DNA from: Anthoceros angustus
Taxonomy: Eukaryota; Streptophyta; Anthocerotopsida; Anthocerotales; Anthocerotaceae
Direction of reading: 5' to 3'
Assembly: GCA_010909165.1 (NCBI GenBank)
Contig: MU008163.1
Location: 682,001-746,000 of the forward strand
DNA: 64,000 bases
Position numbers and translations under genes: made by a program. The notes under the pieces are model-generated. The model made no database searches and was not told the DNA's origin. It saw only the letters and a program-made list of their open reading frames with translations. The stretch's first letter is position 1, and each line of letters opens with the position of its first letter. Below are positions 22,806-34,110 of the stretch, piece after piece.

Positions 22806-23700
22806 ATGCCCAATTCACTTGCTTTGGGCAGCTCAACCCCGAGATTTGGTTGATTTTCGGCATGGGCGGAGGAGAACATCCAACTAGGATGGGTGTATGG
22901 CCGCCAATGGGCCTACACCAATTTGGAATTGATTGAGGAGTGTTACATCAACCTCCATCAATCGGAAGCGCCCTCGCACTCGGAAGGAATGCTAGACGGA
23001 TCCCGTTGGACCGTAAGTATTCGGCAGTGTATGGAAGACCGGAGGAAGAGAGCTCGAATTGCTCTCCTCGAAAGGTCGAATGGAGGAAGAGGACAGCCCT
23101 CGACATCCCGCAGGAGTTCCTTGACATGATGGATGGAGGTGAAGGCCCACGCCAAGAATGGTGGAAGACCGAGAGCATCAAGGAGTCAAGTGGAGGCTCT
23201 TCGCAAAGATTGTGCTGGGGTTGGTAAATTACCAACGCACCTCTTATTTCAGCACCAACTTCCTCCAATTTTTGTGGAAGATTTCCATGGGAGCCAAGCC
23301 GGATTTGGGGACTATCATGTATGAAGCGTACATACACCATCGAGAGAAGCTCCTCAAGCCAAATTCGGTGGATGAGGAAGGGCCAAGGCCCTGCTATCTT
23401 AGCACCTATTTGGTGCATTTATGGGAAACCGAGGGACTCCTCACAAGCAAGGAGCTTGAAGATGCATGGCATCCCTTTGAGGTCATCCATCTCCGGCCGA
23501 GGTTGGAAAGGCCTTTGCCTTTGCATTGCGAAGACGGTGGGAGGTCGACCTCCACAAAATGCTAGAGGCAAGAGGAGAAGGTTCGAGGCAACAAAGTTGC
23601 CGAGTGGGAATCCTTTCTCAGCAAGCAAGGGAAGAAGAGCAAGAAGCGGCCGAGAAGGCCGATGGTGGTCTATGAGAGAAGGACCACAGGAGGGGTGACC
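22806..23700 (+). pseudogene. M-P-Q-F family ORF, array copy 4
   Basis: Offset about 1497 bases from copy 3, because a palindrome-bearing insert lies between them. The start has the same missing C as copy 3. The best-preserved part of the family is here: 23,158-23,565 is open for 135 codons and includes FSTNFLQFLWKISMGAKPDL, GTIMYEAYIHHREKLLKP and CYLSTYLVHLWETEGLLT. This is the copy to use for a profile search. Confidence 0.65.
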
Positions 23701-23751
23701 CGGAGTGGGGAGTCCCCACCATCTCCTTTGTGCCTACGAGAGGCACCCCAC

Positions 23752-23872
23752 CGGTGGGAGGCGGTCTACCCAAGGGGTGGGCAGCCTACCGTGGTGGCGG
23801 TCACCATGGTAGGTAGGCGGTCTACCCAAGGGGTGGGCAGCCTACCGCGGTGGCGGGCACCCCACGCCAGCA
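23752..23872. repeat. Palindrome/minisatellite cluster
   Basis: Two copies of GGCGGTCTACCCAAGGGGTG flank CTACCGTGGTGG and ACCATGGTAGGTAGG, followed by CTACCGCGGTGGCGGGC. It is a shortened version of the cluster at 22,250. Confidence 0.7.
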
Positions 23873-23999
23873 AGCCGGTGGCGGGGAAGGGAAGGAGAAG
23901 GAGAAGCGGCCGAGGCCACCATCTTCCGCGCGGTGGGAGGCGGATGGAGCGGCAGTGAAGGGCCCGCCGCTGCGATGGCCCGAGAGGTGAGAGCTGGAG

Positions 24000-24480
24000 A
24001 TTTCCAGAAGAAGAAAGAAGGGGTGGAATTAGGACCCCTAGGAGAATTCTTTGGGTGCTTGTGAAGCACTCGGTGGATTTGAAGGCTAGAAAGCAGCCTC
24101 CTTGTGGGCATGTCAAGAAGTGAAATCTCAAGACATGGCCGGGAAGGCGGACCAAATGGCAATTGGAGGCCATGGAGTCCGATGAAAAGGCAGCCAAGCT
24201 GGAAAAAGGCAGCCAAGCTGGAAAAGGTGTGGAGAAGCTCCAGCGACCTTATGGATCAGCGGAGAAGGTCTTGGAGGGAGGTTGTCAAGCAAGAAAGAGC
24301 CATCCGAGCAACCACCCAACGAGACTCATGGAGGCAAAGGCGGAGGAGCATTTTGCCCAATTAGAGCAAGAGCGAAGGGCAAAAGCAGAGGCTCGGAAGG
24401 AGAAGGTAGCGGTCCAGCAAATGGACATGAGAGCAGTGATGGCTACTCAAGCCAAATTCGTGGATGAGGAAGGCCAAGGC
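24000..24480 (+). pseudogene. Coiled-coil segment of 3' ORF, first copy
   Basis: Open fragments include AMESDEKAAKLEKG and KAEEHFAQLEQERRAKAEAR, with KVAVQQMDMRAVMATQAKF: strongly Glu/Lys/Ala-rich heptad-like sequence typical of a coiled coil. The block is repeated at 25,125-25,560 (offset about 1125). It joins directly to a fifth partial M-P-Q-F-family copy at about 24,450, so the unit order M-P-Q-F segment then coiled coil is scrambled here. Confidence 0.5.
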
Positions 24481-24720
24481 CTGCTATCTTAGCACCTATT
24501 TGGTGCATTTATGGGAAACCGAGGGACTCTCACAAGCAAGGAGCTTGAAGATGCATGGCATCCCTTTGAGGTCATCCATCTCCAGAGGTTGGAAAAGGCC
24601 TTTGCCTTTGCATTGCGAAGACGGTGGGAGGTCGACCTCCACAAAATGCTAGAAGCAAGAGGAGAAGGTTCGAGGCAACAAAGTTGCCGAGTGGGAATCC
24701 TTTCCGCTGTGAGCAAGCAA
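24450..24720 (+). pseudogene. M-P-Q-F family ORF, partial array copy 5
   Basis: Contains only the C-terminal portion: KACYLSTYLVHLWETEGL followed by a frame change and the DAWHPFEVIHL region. The offset to copy 4 is about 1089 bases. Its left edge joins the coiled-coil segment at the shared words CAAGCCAAATTCGTGGATGA. Confidence 0.6.
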
Positions 24721-24837
24721 GGGAAGAGAGCAAGAAGCGGCCGAGAAGGCCGAATGGTGGTCTATGAGAGAAGGACCACAGGAGGGGTGACCAGAGTGGG
24801 GAGTCCCCACCATCTCCTTTGTGCCTACGAGAGGCAC

Positions 24838-24975
24838 CGAGACTACCATGGTAGGTAGGCGGACTACCATGGTAGGTAGGCGGACTACCATGGTAGGTAG
24901 GCGGACTACCATGGTAGGTAGGCGGTCTACCCAAGGGGTGGGCAGCCTACCGCGGTGGCGGGCACCCCACGCCAG
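24838..24975. repeat. Four perfect tandem CTACCATGGTAG units
   Basis: GACTACCATGGTAGGTAGGCG is present as four consecutive, identical copies with a period near 21 bases, followed by GGTCTACCCAAGGGGTGG and CTACCGCGGTGG. Each unit centre is a perfect 12-base palindrome containing an NcoI-type CCATGG. One frame reads T-T-M-V-G-R repeatedly. Confidence 0.85.
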
Positions 24976-25124
24976 CAAACAGCCCTACGGTGGCGGGGAA
25001 GGGAAGGAGAAGGCGCCTAGGTGCGGGAGGCCCGGCCGAGGCCACCATCTCCGCGCTGTGGGAGAGCGGATGGAGCGACGGTGAAGGGCCCGCGCCGATG
25101 GCCCGAGAGGCAGAGAGCTGGAAA

Positions 25125-26100
25125 TTTCCAGAAGAAGAAAGAAGGGGTGGAATTAGGACCCCTAGGAGAATTGGTGCTTGTGAAGCACTCACTGTGGATT
25201 TGAAGGGGCTAGAGCAGCCTCCTTGTGGGCATGCCAAGAAGAAGTGAAATCTCAAGACATGGCCGGGAAGGCAGGACCAAATGGCAATTGGAGGCCATGG
25301 AGTCCGATGAAAAGGCAGCCAAGCTGGAAAAGGCTGTGGAGAAGCTCCAGCGACCTCATGGATCAGCGGAGAAGGTCTTGAGGGAGGTTGGCTCAAGAAG
25401 AAAGAGCCATTCGAGCAACCACCCAAAGACTCATGGAGGCAAAGGCGGAGGAGCATTTTGCCCAATTAGAGCAAGAGCGAAGGGCAAAACAGAGGCTCGG
25501 AAGGAGAAGGTAGCGTCCAAAGAATGGACGAAGAATCAGTGATGGCTACAAGCCATCAAAATCCGGACATGAAGGAAGAGTTGAGAAGAGCCGGTTTAGT
25601 TTGGAAGAAGCTCGGCTGGAAATTCAAAACCAAGACAGTGAGGAGCGAGAAAGATGCTTGGCAAGCGGAGAGGAAGGGCTTGCTCAACAATAGAGGACTT
25701 GGAAGGAAAAGGTCCAGAGGAGGAGTACCACAAGAAGGTGGTGCATAGAATCTTGGTAGTAAGGAAGCGAGGTTTTGGGCGGATTATGCCCTTGAGCAAA
25801 ATTGGCCAGCCTAAAGGAAGCAAGGGAGGAGAATGTGACCTCCATGTCAAGGTGGGGAATTGACCACCTCAAGGGACGCCTACAAAGGTAGGTGTGAAGA
25901 TGGAGAGTGGCCCACGGAGATTGATGATCTCCAAATGCAATATCATAGCTTGGGGGCTCACCTCCACAATAGAATTTTGAAGGCCAACAATGAGATCTTG
26001 CGTTTGGCCAAGAGGAGGACATTGGGTCCTCATGATGATGAAAGGAGCTGCAGTGCAGCGAGGCCTCCGATTTTGATGAGGCCATCGTGAAATGGACTCA
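25125..26100 (+). pseudogene. Coiled-coil C-terminal region of 3' ORF, second copy
   Basis: Repeats the 24.0 kb coiled coil and extends it: Glu/Arg-rich segments continue to KANNEILRLAKRRTLGPHDD near 26,000. The end matches the insert in the 480-base repeats at 1619-1710, which ties this ORF to the element ending at the LTR. No catalytic motif is visible. A structural or RNA/particle-binding role would fit a coiled coil, but this is inference. Confidence 0.5.
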
Positions 26101-26109
26101 GGAATCGAG

Positions 26110-26770
26110 GAGTCGAGGAAGGGGAGGAGGAGAGCGCCAAAGGTAGAAGGTGGCGCGAGAGAGGAGGAGGGGAAAGCCCACCCTCGGGGTCAACCTACCA
26201 CGGTGGGTGACCACCTACCAGTAGTCTGCCGGACTACCGCGGTGGCGGGGAAGGGCAAAACAGAGGCTCTCGGAAGGAGAAGGTAGCGTCCAAAGAAATG
26301 GACTCGAGGAACTGAGGAGTCGGGGCGGAGGCTGGCCGAGGATGAAGGAGCCGGGGTCCGGTAGTATACCCCTGGAGGCTGGGGTGGTGGGAGACAACCC
26401 CGGAGGAGCGCTGGGGTGGTGGGAGAGACAACCCCACCGGAGGAGACTAAGGACGGGTCCACCGTCGAGGAAGGGGAGGGGTGAGAAGTTCCCTCACGGA
26501 TAAGGGAGGGGTGAGAAGTTCCCTCCCCACGATAAGGGAGGAGCCGGGGAGAGGAGACCAACGCAAGAAGGCCCGAGGAGTTAGTAGCAACATTGGTCGA
26601 TGGGGAAGATTCTTTGAAGACATGCTCTGATAGGTATGGACAAACCAAACAAGGAAGGAGCAAAGAGGAACTCACCCGAGACATCACCGATGGAGAGGAA
26701 GGAAGAAGGATAGGGCGGACTACCATGGTAGGTAGGCGGACTACCCGTAGTCTGCCGGACTACCGCGTAG
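26110..26770 (+). repeat. 480-base internal repeat unit and palindromes before the 3' LTR
   Basis: One unit of the family seen at 1-2290 (anchor at 26,552), with palindrome clusters at 26,192-26,246 and 26,712-26,768. It links the coiled-coil ORF directly to the LTR, the same order as at the start of the window. Confidence 0.75.
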
Positions 26771-28168
26771 GGTGCGATGAACGGGCGCGACGGGAGGGGA
26801 GAAAAGGCGCCTAGGTGCGGGAGGGGCGCGATGGAAGATAAGGACTTTAGGCGCCCAGAGATGGAGGAAGGGCAGATGGTACTTGCCCCACACATTAGGA
26901 AGGCGACAAGATCCGGGAAGGGCAAGAGCAAAGGAGGCGAGGGAGCCAATCCCAAGGGCCATGTCACCACCCCAGATAAGGACTAAGAATGGTCAATGAC
27001 CATAAATGAGCTTGGGGAAGAAGGATAGGTGGTGTGGACATCCTTCAAGGATGGTCTTAGGTGAAGTTACTAGAATAGAATTTACCAAGGATCGACAATA
27101 GACTTAGGTGCAGACATTAAATGCTGGCGGTAGGAAATAATAGAAAATTGGAAAAGGTGACCTGCAGTAGGGTCACCCAAGGGAGGTTGTATGTGGAAGG
27201 CCTCCTATAAGAGGAGGAGGATTTCACAAAGTAAAGTATCATGTCTTGCGCTTCCACGCTCATCGAGTCCTTTGCCATTACAGAGGAATTTCGTGCCGGC
27301 TGTGAGCCAACACGTCTGGTAGAGAGGAAGTCGCGGTGGTCGGAGTGCTTGGTGGAGGACTTGCTCGCTGCAAGTGCCTAAACGAGTTGCTCCCCTTGTG
27401 AATGGTTCTTTGTGAAATTGCTTTGCTTTGGGTGTGTGGCAAATGCCCGAGAACTCTCGGCTTGAGGGTAGACTACAGGAAAGACTCGAGGTTCTCATTG
27501 TCACAGTGTCAAACTCATAGCAACCGCCCAAGGAAGAACTTCTTTGGTGGAGGCGAGGCGGTTGTGCCGTAAGGGCGAGTCGAAACCGATGGCCAGGCGA
27601 GGTTAGAATAGGAGGAAGAGGATGAGGAGATGAGAAGATGAGTAGAGGATTAGAGGTGTAGGTGTTGGTGGAAGGCCACAGGCGAGCCTAAGGGACGAAT
27701 CCCAAATGCAAGTAAAAGAGCTCCACAGGTGGAGAAGTTTGGTCTTAAGTAGGGACGAAATCGGTGTGAACGGGGGTCCACAGGCGCCGTGGTAGGCTCC
27801 TCTGAGGCGGGACACCAATTGTGTTGTGTCGTTGTAGGTCAAGTTTGGTCTTAGAAGTAGGGACGAAATCGGTGTGAACCGGGGGTCCCTGGCGCCCGTG
27901 GTAGGCTCTTCGGCGGGGACGCAATTGTTGTGTCGTTGTGGGTCGAGGTTGGCGATTTCGAGCGGTGCAAGTGGTGTGCTGAGAGGGAGAGTAGAGGCGC
28001 CTTGCTTGTTTAGAAGGTGAGAAGTGTGTCACCGCAGTAGCGATCGGGCATCACAAGACCTCGAACTTTCACACAAGTCTCATGGGACGAAACCCAGCGT
28101 CTGAGCGGCGGTGGATAAGTGTGGCCGCTATAGTGGGAGGACTGGGAGTGCCCTGATTCTCCTACCAC
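26766..28168 (+). repeat. Long terminal repeat, 3' copy
   Basis: Co-linear with 3372-4792: the GTGCGATGAACGGGCG start region, the dyad at 27,156-27,177, TATA at 27,206-27,211 and the ...CTACCACA end at 28,168. After the end comes unrelated sequence rather than the primer-binding-like site, as expected for the outer end of a 3' LTR. The left boundary is unresolved, as in the other copy. Confidence 0.7.
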
Positions 28169-29250
28169 ACCGAGAACTTCGATGGGAAAGAGGAGCCGAG
28201 GCGGTGGATAACCGGATTGATCAAGTGAAAGGTATGTGCGCCTCGGTTGGTGCCCCACCTCTGCAGTAGATCGCGGCGGATTTTTGCGAGGCAGCGTCTG
28301 ACGATTGGGATAAGTGTGGCCGCTATAGTGGGAGGACACAGGGAGTGCCCTGATTCTCCTACCACACCGAGAACTTCGATGGGAAGAGGATGAGGAGATG
28401 AGAAGATGAGTAGAGGATTAGAGGTGTAGGTGTTAGTGGAAGGCCACAGTGCAGCCTAAGGGACGAATCCCAAATGCAAGTAAAAGAGCGCCCCGAGTGG
28501 AGAAGTTTGGTCTTAGAAGTAGGGACGAAATCGCGGTGTGAACCGGGGGTCCACAGGCGCCGTGGTAGGCTCCCCGAGGTGGACCTGCAATTGTGTTGTG
28601 TCGTTGTAGGTCAAGTTTGGTCTTAGAAGTAGGGACGAATCGCGGTGTGAACCGGGGGTCCACAGGCGCCGTGGTAGGCTCCTCACCGAGGCGTGACCCG
28701 CAATTGTTTTGTGTCGTTGTGGGTCGAGGTTGGCGATTCGAGCGGTGCAAGTGGTGCACTGAAGAGGGAGAGTAGAGGCGCCTTGCTTGTTTAGAAGGCC
28801 GAGAAGTGTGTCACCGCAGTAGCGATCGGGCATCACAAGACCTCGAACTTTCACACAAGTCTCATGGGACGAAACCCAACGCGTAAGCCAGTGGGATAAG
28901 TGTGGCCGCTATAGTGGGAGGACACAGGAGTGCCCTGATTCTCCTACCACACCGAGAACTGGGAAAGAGGAGCCGAGGCGGTGGATAAGCTGGATTGATC
29001 AAGTGAAAGGTATGTGCGCCTCGGTTGGTGCCCCACCTCTGCAGTAGATCGCGGCGGATTTTTGCGAGGCAGCGTCTGACGATTGGGATAAGTGTGGCCG
29101 CTATAGTGGGAGGACACAGGAGTGCCCTGATTCTCCTACCACACCGAGAACTTGATGGGAAAGAGGAGCCGAGGCGGTGGATAGCTGGATTGATCAAGTG
29201 AAAGGTATGTGCGCCTCGGTTGGTGCCCCACCTCTGCAGTAGATCGCCGG
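28169..29250 (+). repeat. Tandem LTR-end fragments and flanking repeat
   Basis: A block from about 28,180 (GGGAAAGAGGAGCCGAGGCG) to 28,290 recurs at about 28,970 and 29,158. Between the copies the LTR tail (28,385-28,955) is repeated. All copies end in CTACCACACCGAGAACT. The region is a local amplification of the LTR end plus about 110 bases of flank, and no gene is visible in it. Confidence 0.7.
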
Positions 29251-29279
29251 ATTTTTGCGAGGCAGGCGTCTACTTGGTG

Positions 29280-29620
29280 GCTCTGACGGTCAGAATGCAG
29301 CGCAGGGGCTTGCCGACTTCACGAAGTTAGATGAGTTTTTGATAGCCCTCCGAACCACGTTTGTTCCACGGGAGGTCCGGAGGTCGCCGAGATAAATTAG
29401 TGAAATGCGGAGGAAGAGTGTTGTTGAATACAATCGTGAGTTTTTGGAGCTGGTGATGGCCATACCCGATATGAGTGAAGCGAAACACGAGACCGCTACA
29501 CTCGAGGATTGAAGTTTCACGGTTCGCAAGAGGTGAAACTACGGATGCCGGACATTGCGAGGATGCAATGACACTAGCGACGACAGATGCCCTTTACTAC
29601 GATGCGATCACGGGATAAGG
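29280..29620 (+). pseudogene. Chromovirus gag fragment
   Basis: On the + strand, frames read LDEFLIALRTTFVPREVRR, then after a frame change SVVEYNREFLELVMAIPDMS and KLRMPDIARMQ. These match the middle of the capsid domain of plant chromoviruses. The N-terminal half is missing, since sequence before 29,270 belongs to the LTR-tail repeat. A product is not possible as given. Confidence 0.65.
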
Positions 29621-29669
29621 GATGGGACCGAGGCTACGTGGAGGATGACTTCTAGCCCTAGTTCGGGCG

Positions 29670-31815
29670 GTGCCTATGGAGCTTGGGCGGATTCAAGAAT
29701 TTCGAGGCCGATGTTTTAATTGTAACGAATGGGGCACAGAGCTAGTGTGTGCCTCCGTGCTAGGACAGAGCTCGAGGCAAGGCCACAGTGGCAATACCAC
29801 TACGGCGAGGAGCACAGCTTGAATGAGATAGTAGCTATGGCGGTGGAGACCCAAAAGGCGGAAAACACTGTAGGCATGGCCACGAGGAAGCGGCCATAGC
29901 CTTGATTAGCCCCATCCAAGACGAAGGGTACGGAATCTCTTACGTGCAGAGTGTGGATGGCCGTGTTTGTGCCATCCTCGTGGACCGTGGAGCAAGTTGT
30001 AATTTCATGTCAACACGGTTTGCCGTATACGCTGGACACAAGAAAACAGCTAGGGTTTGTCACTTTCGCGAATGGGGAGCAGTCGCCTGCCCCGGGGACG
30101 CAAAGTAAGTGTGTACCTCTTAGGATAGGACGCTTTCTGGATTACATTCGTTGCACAATAACTCCGTTGCCAGTTAATTGTGATGTAATCTTGGGGATGG
30201 AGTGGTTGGAGGAACGTAATCCTAATATTTCCTGGAAGGAGAGACGGATGCAGGTAGAGCAGCCTGTTTTAGCTGCTCATGAGTCGCTCGGGCTTGCACC
30301 ACCAACAACGGATAATGAAGTTGTGGCGTTTTCAGCTTCAGTTCGAGAGGATGTTGTAGATAAGAAAGGTCTTGTGGATAGTTCGGAAGCGGTGCCTATG
30401 GAGCTTGGGCGGATTCAAGAATTTCGAGGCCGATGTTTTAATTGTAACGAATGGGGCACAGAGCTAGTGTGTGCCTGCTAGGGATGTGGCTCGAGGCAAG
30501 GCCACAGCGGCAATACCACTACGGCGAGGAGCACGCTTGAATGAGATAGTAGCTATGGCGGTGGAGACCCAAAAGGCGGAAAACACTGTAGGCATGGCCA
30601 CGAGGGGAAGCGGCCATAGCCTGTCGATTAGCCCCATCCAAGACGAAGGGTACGGAATCTCTTACGTGTACAGGGAGTGTGGATGGCCGTGTTTGTGCCA
30701 TCCTCGTGATGGAGCAAGTTGTAATTTCATGTCAACACGGTTTGCCCGTAATGACCGACACAAGAAAAGTTTAGGGTTTGTCACTTTCGCGAATGGGGAG
30801 CGATACCTTTGCCTGGGACGCAAAGTAAGTGTGTACCTCTTAGGATAGGACGCTCGGATTACATTCGTTGCACAATAACTCCGTTGCGATTAATTGTGAT
30901 GTAATCTTGGGGATGGAGTGGTTGGAGGAACGTAATCCTAATATTTCCGGAAGGAGAGACGGATGCGGTAGAGCACTGCTTTAGCTGCTCATGAGTCGCT
31001 TGGGCTGCACCACCAACAACGGATAATGAAGTTGTGGCGTTTTCAGCTTGATTCGAGAAGATGTTGTAGATAAGAAAGGTCTTGTGGATAGTTCGGAAGC
31101 GGTGCCTATGGAGCTTGGGCGGATTCAAGAATTTCGAGGCCGATGTTTTAATTGTAACGAATGGGGGGCACAGAGCTAGTGTGTGCCTCCGTGCTAGGGA
31201 TGTGGCTCGGAGGCAAGGCCAGCGGCAATACCACTACGGCGAGGAGCACAGTTGAATGAGATAGTAGCTATGGCAGGGGTGGAGACCCAAAAGACGGAAA
31301 ACCTGTAGGCATGGCCATTGAGGGGAAGCGGCCATAGCCTGTTCGAGATTAGCCCCCATCCAAGACGAAGGGTACGGAATCTCTTACGTGTACAGGGGAG
31401 TGTGGATGGCCGTGTTTGTGCCATCCTCGTGGACCGTGGAGCAAGTTGTAATTTCATGTCAACACGGTTTGCCTGTACGGATCGGACACAAGAAAAGTTT
31501 AGGGTTTGTCACTTTCGCGAATGGGGAGCACCGCCGGACGCAAAGTAAGTGTGTACCTCTTAGGATAGGACGCTCGATTACATTCGTTGCACAATAACTC
31601 CGTTGCGATTAATTGTGATGTAATCTTGGGGATGGAGTGGTTGGAGGAACGTAATCCTAATATTTCCGGAAGGAGAGACGGATGCGGTAGAGCACTGCTT
31701 TAGCTGCTCATGAGTCGCTGGGCTGCACCACCAACAACGGATAATGAAGTTGTGGCGTTTTCAGCTTCAGTTCGAGAAGATGTTGTAGATAAGAAAGGTC
31801 TTGTGGATAGTTGAT
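29670..31815 (+). pseudogene. Triplicated zinc-knuckle/protease block of chromovirus
   Basis: Three direct copies start near 29,670, 30,387 and 31,107 (period about 717-720). Each has CFNCNEWG (zinc knuckle, His and last Cys displaced by a frame break), then GYGISYV, the active-site region VDRGASCNFMSTRF, and DVILGMEWLEERNPNIS in the first copy. Plant Ty3 proteases normally read D-S-G-A-S at this site; copies 1 and 3 read D-R-G-A-S and copy 2 has a small deletion there. The enzyme would process gag-pol. Confidence 0.75.
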
Positions 31816-31857
31816 GGGTCAAGTTCGCACCACACAGGAGTTTCAAGATGTGGTTGT

Positions 31858-33170
31858 TCAAGGGTTGCCACCAAGGCTTCCCCCTCGTGAGTGGATCATA
31901 AGATAGAGTTGACTCACTCGGGCATCAAGCCCCATACCGTTCATGTATCGATTATCACCCACGGAATTGGAGGAAGCTCGATGCGGTGAAGCCCTTTTGC
32001 GTAAAGGATTCATCCGTCCTTCAAAGTCTCCGTATGGGGCCCCTATTCTCTTCACGGCAAAAGGCAGGGGACTACGTATGTGCATGGACTATAGAGGACT
32101 CAACAATATCACCAAACGAAATTGCTACCCCTACCACGGATTGATGAGATGCTTGAGCAATTGCAAGGGGCCAAGTACTTCACGAAGTTAGATTTGGCAG
32201 CCGGGTATCACCAAATCCGTATTGCGATGAAGACATCGAGAAGACGACTTTTAACACGAGGGATGGGCACTATGAGTGGCTAGTCATGAGTTTTGGTTTG
32301 GTTAATGCTCCTAGCACTTTCCAAAGAATCGATGAGCGACACTATGCGTGATTTAATCGGGAAAGGGTGTTGGTTTATTTAGATGATATACTCATCTACA
32401 AGGCGATGAGGAGCATATTACTTTACTACGAGAAGTCCTGCTTAGGTTACGGAGGCGAAGCTATTCATACGACAAGCGAAGTGTGAATTCACCTTACCGA
32501 TAGAGTACCTTGGACACATAGTTTCAGCAGATGGGATACGAGTGGACCCTAAAAAGGTATGTGTAGTACAAAAATGGCTAGTGCCTAGATCTGTCCAGGA
32601 CGTTCAATCTTTCCTCGGCTTAGTATCTTACTACAGGAAATTTATAGAGCGTTTTTCCCATCGGGCAGCCCCCCTTACGAAGTTAACTCAAAAGGGCGCA
32701 ATGTGGACATGGCAGGCTCAACAGCGGGAGTCATTTGAAGACCTCAAGACAGCCTTAATCTCTGCCCCTGTGCTCATCTACCCTGACCCAGCATTTCCCT
32801 TTATAGTCACTACCGATGCTTCTGATGTTGCCATCGGGCGTGTTGACAAGATAGAGGTCATGGGCGACAACCTATAGCATATTTTAGTCGCAAGTTGAAA
32901 GGGGCTGAACTTAATCGGACCACCCATGAAAAGGAAACCTTGGCATGTTTTAGCTCTCAAGGAATGGAGGTGGTGTCCGGAGGGCACCCCATTCATTTTA
33001 GAGACGGATCACGAGCCATCGAATATCTTCAAACTCAAACACATTTGAGTAGGAAGCGAGCTCATTGGTGGAGCACTTCCAAAGAATACAACTTTTCGAT
33101 TCAACATATTTCGTGAATAGAATCGTGTGGCGGATGCCTGTCTCGTTAACAACTATTACTACCGCTATTA
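31858..33170 (+). pseudogene. Chromovirus reverse transcriptase-RNase H
   Basis: RT pieces in order: [51 protein letters not shown], motif [13 protein letters not shown] (near 32,190), motif [13 protein letters not shown] (near 32,295), catalytic VYLDDILIY (near 32,370) and GHIVSADGIRVDPKKV. RNase H begins at FIVTTDASDVAIG (near 32,800) in an open frame at 32,542-32,877, then HEKETLACF. Frames change several times by one or two bases. All motifs are chromovirus-type. Confidence 0.85.
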
Positions 33171-33179
33171 ATGTACAAG

Positions 33180-34110
33180 GAAAGCGGATCGATGAGTTCC
33201 TTGCGACACATGCGCACTTGCTAAGGATGCTCTCTGCAAGTTACAGGATACTGGAACTGCATGGACTCAATCAGTAACAGGTCTTCTTCATTTCCAGGGT
33301 AGGCTTTATGTTCCTCCACTACCACATGTTCGTCTTATACTATTTCAGGAGGCTCATGAGACTCCCTCTGCAGGACATCAGGGCATTCACCGTACACTTT
33401 ACAACTTGCAGGTACGGTATTACTGGCCGAAAATGGCAGATGATGTCACTACTTGGATCCATCTTTGTGGCATTTGTCAACGGATCAAGGCTCCCCGGAC
33501 TAAGGTACCTGGTCTTCTTCAGCCTATGCCCATTCCCTTACTTCCGTGGGAGCAAGTCACTCTTGATTTCGTAGTGGGTTTACCTTTGACCCCCAGGATA
33601 TGATGCGATCCTTGTGTTTACCGACAAACTTACGAGAATGATCCACTTAGCCCCACTACGGAAGCATGTTCAGCGATGGATGCGGTGAGCTATACCTTCG
33701 TTATATCTACAGCTCCATGGCTTGCCTCACGGCATAGTAAGTGATCGGGACCCCGGTTTACTTCTCGATTTGGCAAGCTATGCATGGACTACAAACTAAA
33801 TTGTATCTATCAACAAAGAAGCCACCCGGTGATGGAGCTACAGAGCGGGCTATTCAAACCATTGAAGATCTTCTTGAGCATATGTCGATCGGCGGGAAAA
33901 ATGGGAGCAATATCTACATTTAGCGTAGTTTGCTTTCAACAACTCTAAGAATGCCAAGACAGAACAACACCCTTTTTGCTCTTTATGGATTTCATCCCAG
34001 GACCATGTTAATTGTGCTGCCTACTGCGAGCGCACCGGCCATGGACTTCCTCCAACAATGGCTCAGTTCTTGACAAGTTCGCAACATGTGTTTGAGGCAC
34101 AAAATCGGCA
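33180..34110 (+). pseudogene. Chromovirus integrase
   Basis: The HHCC zinc domain reads H-E-T-P-S-A-G-H, then QVRYYWPKMADDVTTW and CGICQRIK (near 33,470). The catalytic core follows with DFVVGLPL and VFTDKLTRM, the second Asp in VSDRDP (about 33,745) and the Glu in GATERAIQTIEDLLEH (about 33,835). Single-base indels break the frame at least three times. Confidence 0.8.

Noticed and set aside
24838-24910. CRISPR-like array from regular palindromic repeats
   Set aside because: Spacers are absent or repeated themselves, units are 21 bases, and the context is a eukaryotic retroelement.
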